Shown here: positions 63,066-64,000 of the stretch, one piece after another | How positions within the stretch are numbered: position 1 is the stretch's first letter | Layout: every line of letters starts with the position of its first letter | Origin: Pseudomonas orientalis | Lineage (GTDB): Bacteria > Pseudomonadota > Gammaproteobacteria > Pseudomonadales > Pseudomonadaceae | DNA: 64,000 bases | Reading direction: 5' to 3' | NCBI RefSeq assembly: GCF_002934065.1 | Contig: NZ_CP018049.1 | Coordinates: forward strand, 2,106,501 to 2,170,500 | Program-made: the position numbers and the translations under genes | Notes under the pieces: generated by a model | The model's input: the letters and a program-made list of their open reading frames with translations, nothing else | Told to the model about the DNA's origin: nothing | The model's database searches: none

Positions 63066-63431
63066 ATGAGTGGAATCGGTTCGCGTTTAAGGCAAGAAAG
63101 AGAGCGACTCGGCCTGTCGCAAAAAGTTTTTGGTGAAATCGGAGGCGTTGAAGCCAACGCACAAGGCAAATATGAAAGTGGTGGGCGTGTGCCCAAGGCC
63201 GACTATTTATCTCGTGTGGCCGAGAGAGGCGTGGATATCCTGTACGTGCTGACCGGGACTGCTACGCCGATTCAACTGGAAAATCTAAGCCAGCTTGAAG
63301 AGAAAGTACTGGTTGATTACCGGGCGATGTTCAAGGAGGACCAGGATGCGATCCGCCGCCTGACGTCGACCCTGGCCGAGCATTCCCTTTCCCGGAATGG
63401 AAAAACCAAGCCGCATCCCCAGGATTCCTGA
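63066..63431 (+). CDS. XRE-family HTH regulator
   Basis: 121 residues from ATG 63066 (the frame is open 38 codons upstream across the operator, without an SD; AGGA lies 13 nt before). HTH: IGSRLRQERERLGLSQKVFGEIGGVEANAQGKYESGGRVPKADYLSRVAERGVDILYVLTG, a pattern frequent in phage CI-like and Pseudomonas prophage repressors. The C-terminal helix (EEKVLVDYRAMFKEDQDAIRRLTSTLAEH) may dimerise. No LexA-type peptidase. Divergent from a Cro-like gene, and 152 bases upstream of gacA. Confidence 0.85.
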   Translation: MSGIGSRLRQERERLGLSQKVFGEIGGVEANAQGKYESGGRVPKADYLSRVAERGVDILYVLTGTATPIQLENLSQLEEKVLVDYRAMFKEDQDAIRRLTSTLAEHSLSRNGKTKPHPQDS

Positions 63432-63583
63432 CCTTTTGCCCAGCAAATCCGGGCGTCCACCGGCCGGTGGGCGTGTCCGGAGCGGTCAAACTCCATATAT
63501 ATGACGCCAGCGGCTAGGTCTGCGCCCAGGTTTTTTGTTAAGGTGTTCAGCAACCTATAAAGACCATATCGCGAGGTGTCTGC

Positions 63584-64000
63584 TTGATTAGGGTGCTAGT
63601 AGTCGATGACCATGATCTCGTTCGTACAGGCATTACACGAATGCTGGCTGACATCGATGGCCTGCAAGTAGTCGGCCAGGCCGAGTCGGGAGAGGAGTCT
63701 CTGATCAAGGCCCGGGAGTTGAAACCCGATGTGGTGCTGATGGACGTCAAGATGCCGGGGATCGGCGGTCTGGGCGCCACTACCAAATTATTGCGCAGCC
63801 ATCCGGATATCAAGGTTGTGGTGGTAACCGTGTGCGAGGAAGATCCTTTTCCTACGCGTCTTTTGCAGGCGGGCGCAGCAGGTTACCTCACCAAAGGTGC
63901 AGGCCTGTCGGAGATGGTGCAAGCCATTCGCCTGGTTTTTGCGGGTCAGCGCTACATCAGCCCGCAGATTGCCCAGCAGTTGGCCATCAAATCTTTCCAG
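63584..64000 (+). CDS. gacA: GacA response regulator (5' part)
   Basis: Open from a TTG at 63584 (GAGGTG 5 nt upstream) to the right edge; 139 codons are visible of an expected ~213. Receiver: LIRVLVVDDHDLVRTGITRMLADIDGLQVVGQAESGEESLIKARELKPDVVLMDVKMPGIGGLGATTKLLRSHPDIKV, phospho-Asp54, TVCEEDPFPTRLLQAGAAGYLTKGAGLSEMVQAI. This is the GacA/UvrY sequence almost to the residue, and gacA of pseudomonads is known to start with TTG. With GacS it turns on rsmX/Y/Z and hence secondary metabolism. The LuxR HTH lies outside the window. Confidence 0.96.
   Translation, partial: MIRVLVVDDHDLVRTGITRMLADIDGLQVVGQAESGEESLIKARELKPDVVLMDVKMPGIGGLGATTKLLRSHPDIKVVVVTVCEEDPFPTRLLQAGAAGYLTKGAGLSEMVQAIRLVFAGQRYISPQIAQQLAIKSFQ

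Overview
The window looks like chromosome of a fluorescent-group Pseudomonas. Evidence: high GC with strong GC3 bias; gacA with its TTG start at the right end; many Pseudomonas-type REP palindromes (GTAGGAGCGAGCTTGCTCGC and TGTGGGAGGGGGCTTGCCCCC families); and family content typical of the genus (DUF1652, DUF1615, DUF6543-LRR, SelD/SelU, a BvgAS-like sensor). Most of it is ordinary chromosome with short operons, many separated by REP elements. I saw no rRNA, tRNA, insertion sequence or CRISPR.

Layout. 1-13 kb: end of a Na+/H+ antiporter-family gene, a chemoreceptor, a candidate RpoS-type small RNA, an AI-2E-family permease, small proteins, a shikimate-dehydrogenase-like enzyme, YceH, DUF1993, SstT, NhaR, a small lipoprotein with a TerC-like protein, and the selD-mnmH selenouridine operon. 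13-27 kb: two large accessory proteins on the minus strand, a DUF6543/leucine-rich-repeat protein and an Rhs polymorphic toxin with an overlapping immunity gene. Between them lie a permease, a histidine phosphatase, a GST, a doubly deleted phzF-like pseudogene and a zinc-type HemB. 27-45 kb: metabolic genes (thiolase plus CoA transferase with divergent LysR; MHS transporter plus GMC oxidoreductase with divergent LysR; glutamine-synthetase-like enzyme plus XRE-cupin regulator), a sirtuin, a CBS protein and topoisomerase III.

45-56 kb: small envelope proteins, a PAS-LuxR regulator, a lysozyme-like lipoprotein, and an FKBP/GNAT pair between two clustered REPIN arrays that share an 87-nt spacer. 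These are followed by mgtA-mgtC behind a long leader with a candidate leader peptide. 56-64 kb: a BvgA/BvgS-like two-component system, a degenerate receiver protein, a DAHP synthase gene behind an attenuator-like leader, a GNAT, a divergent repressor/DNA-binding pair with a palindromic operator and a G9 tract, and the 5' part of gacA.

The most interesting observations are regulatory and lie in genes too short for routine calling. (1) Two tandem aromatic-rich leader peptides precede the DAHP synthase, the first followed by a strong terminator. (2) A 35-codon leader ORF upstream of mgtA carries a Pro-Asp-Pro motif. (3) The REPIN arrays have conserved spacers. (4) A small RNA lies behind a sigma-S-like promoter. 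(5) The XRE-cupin gene has an operator covering both possible start codons. All functional calls come from reading the sequence and recalling families; no searches were run.
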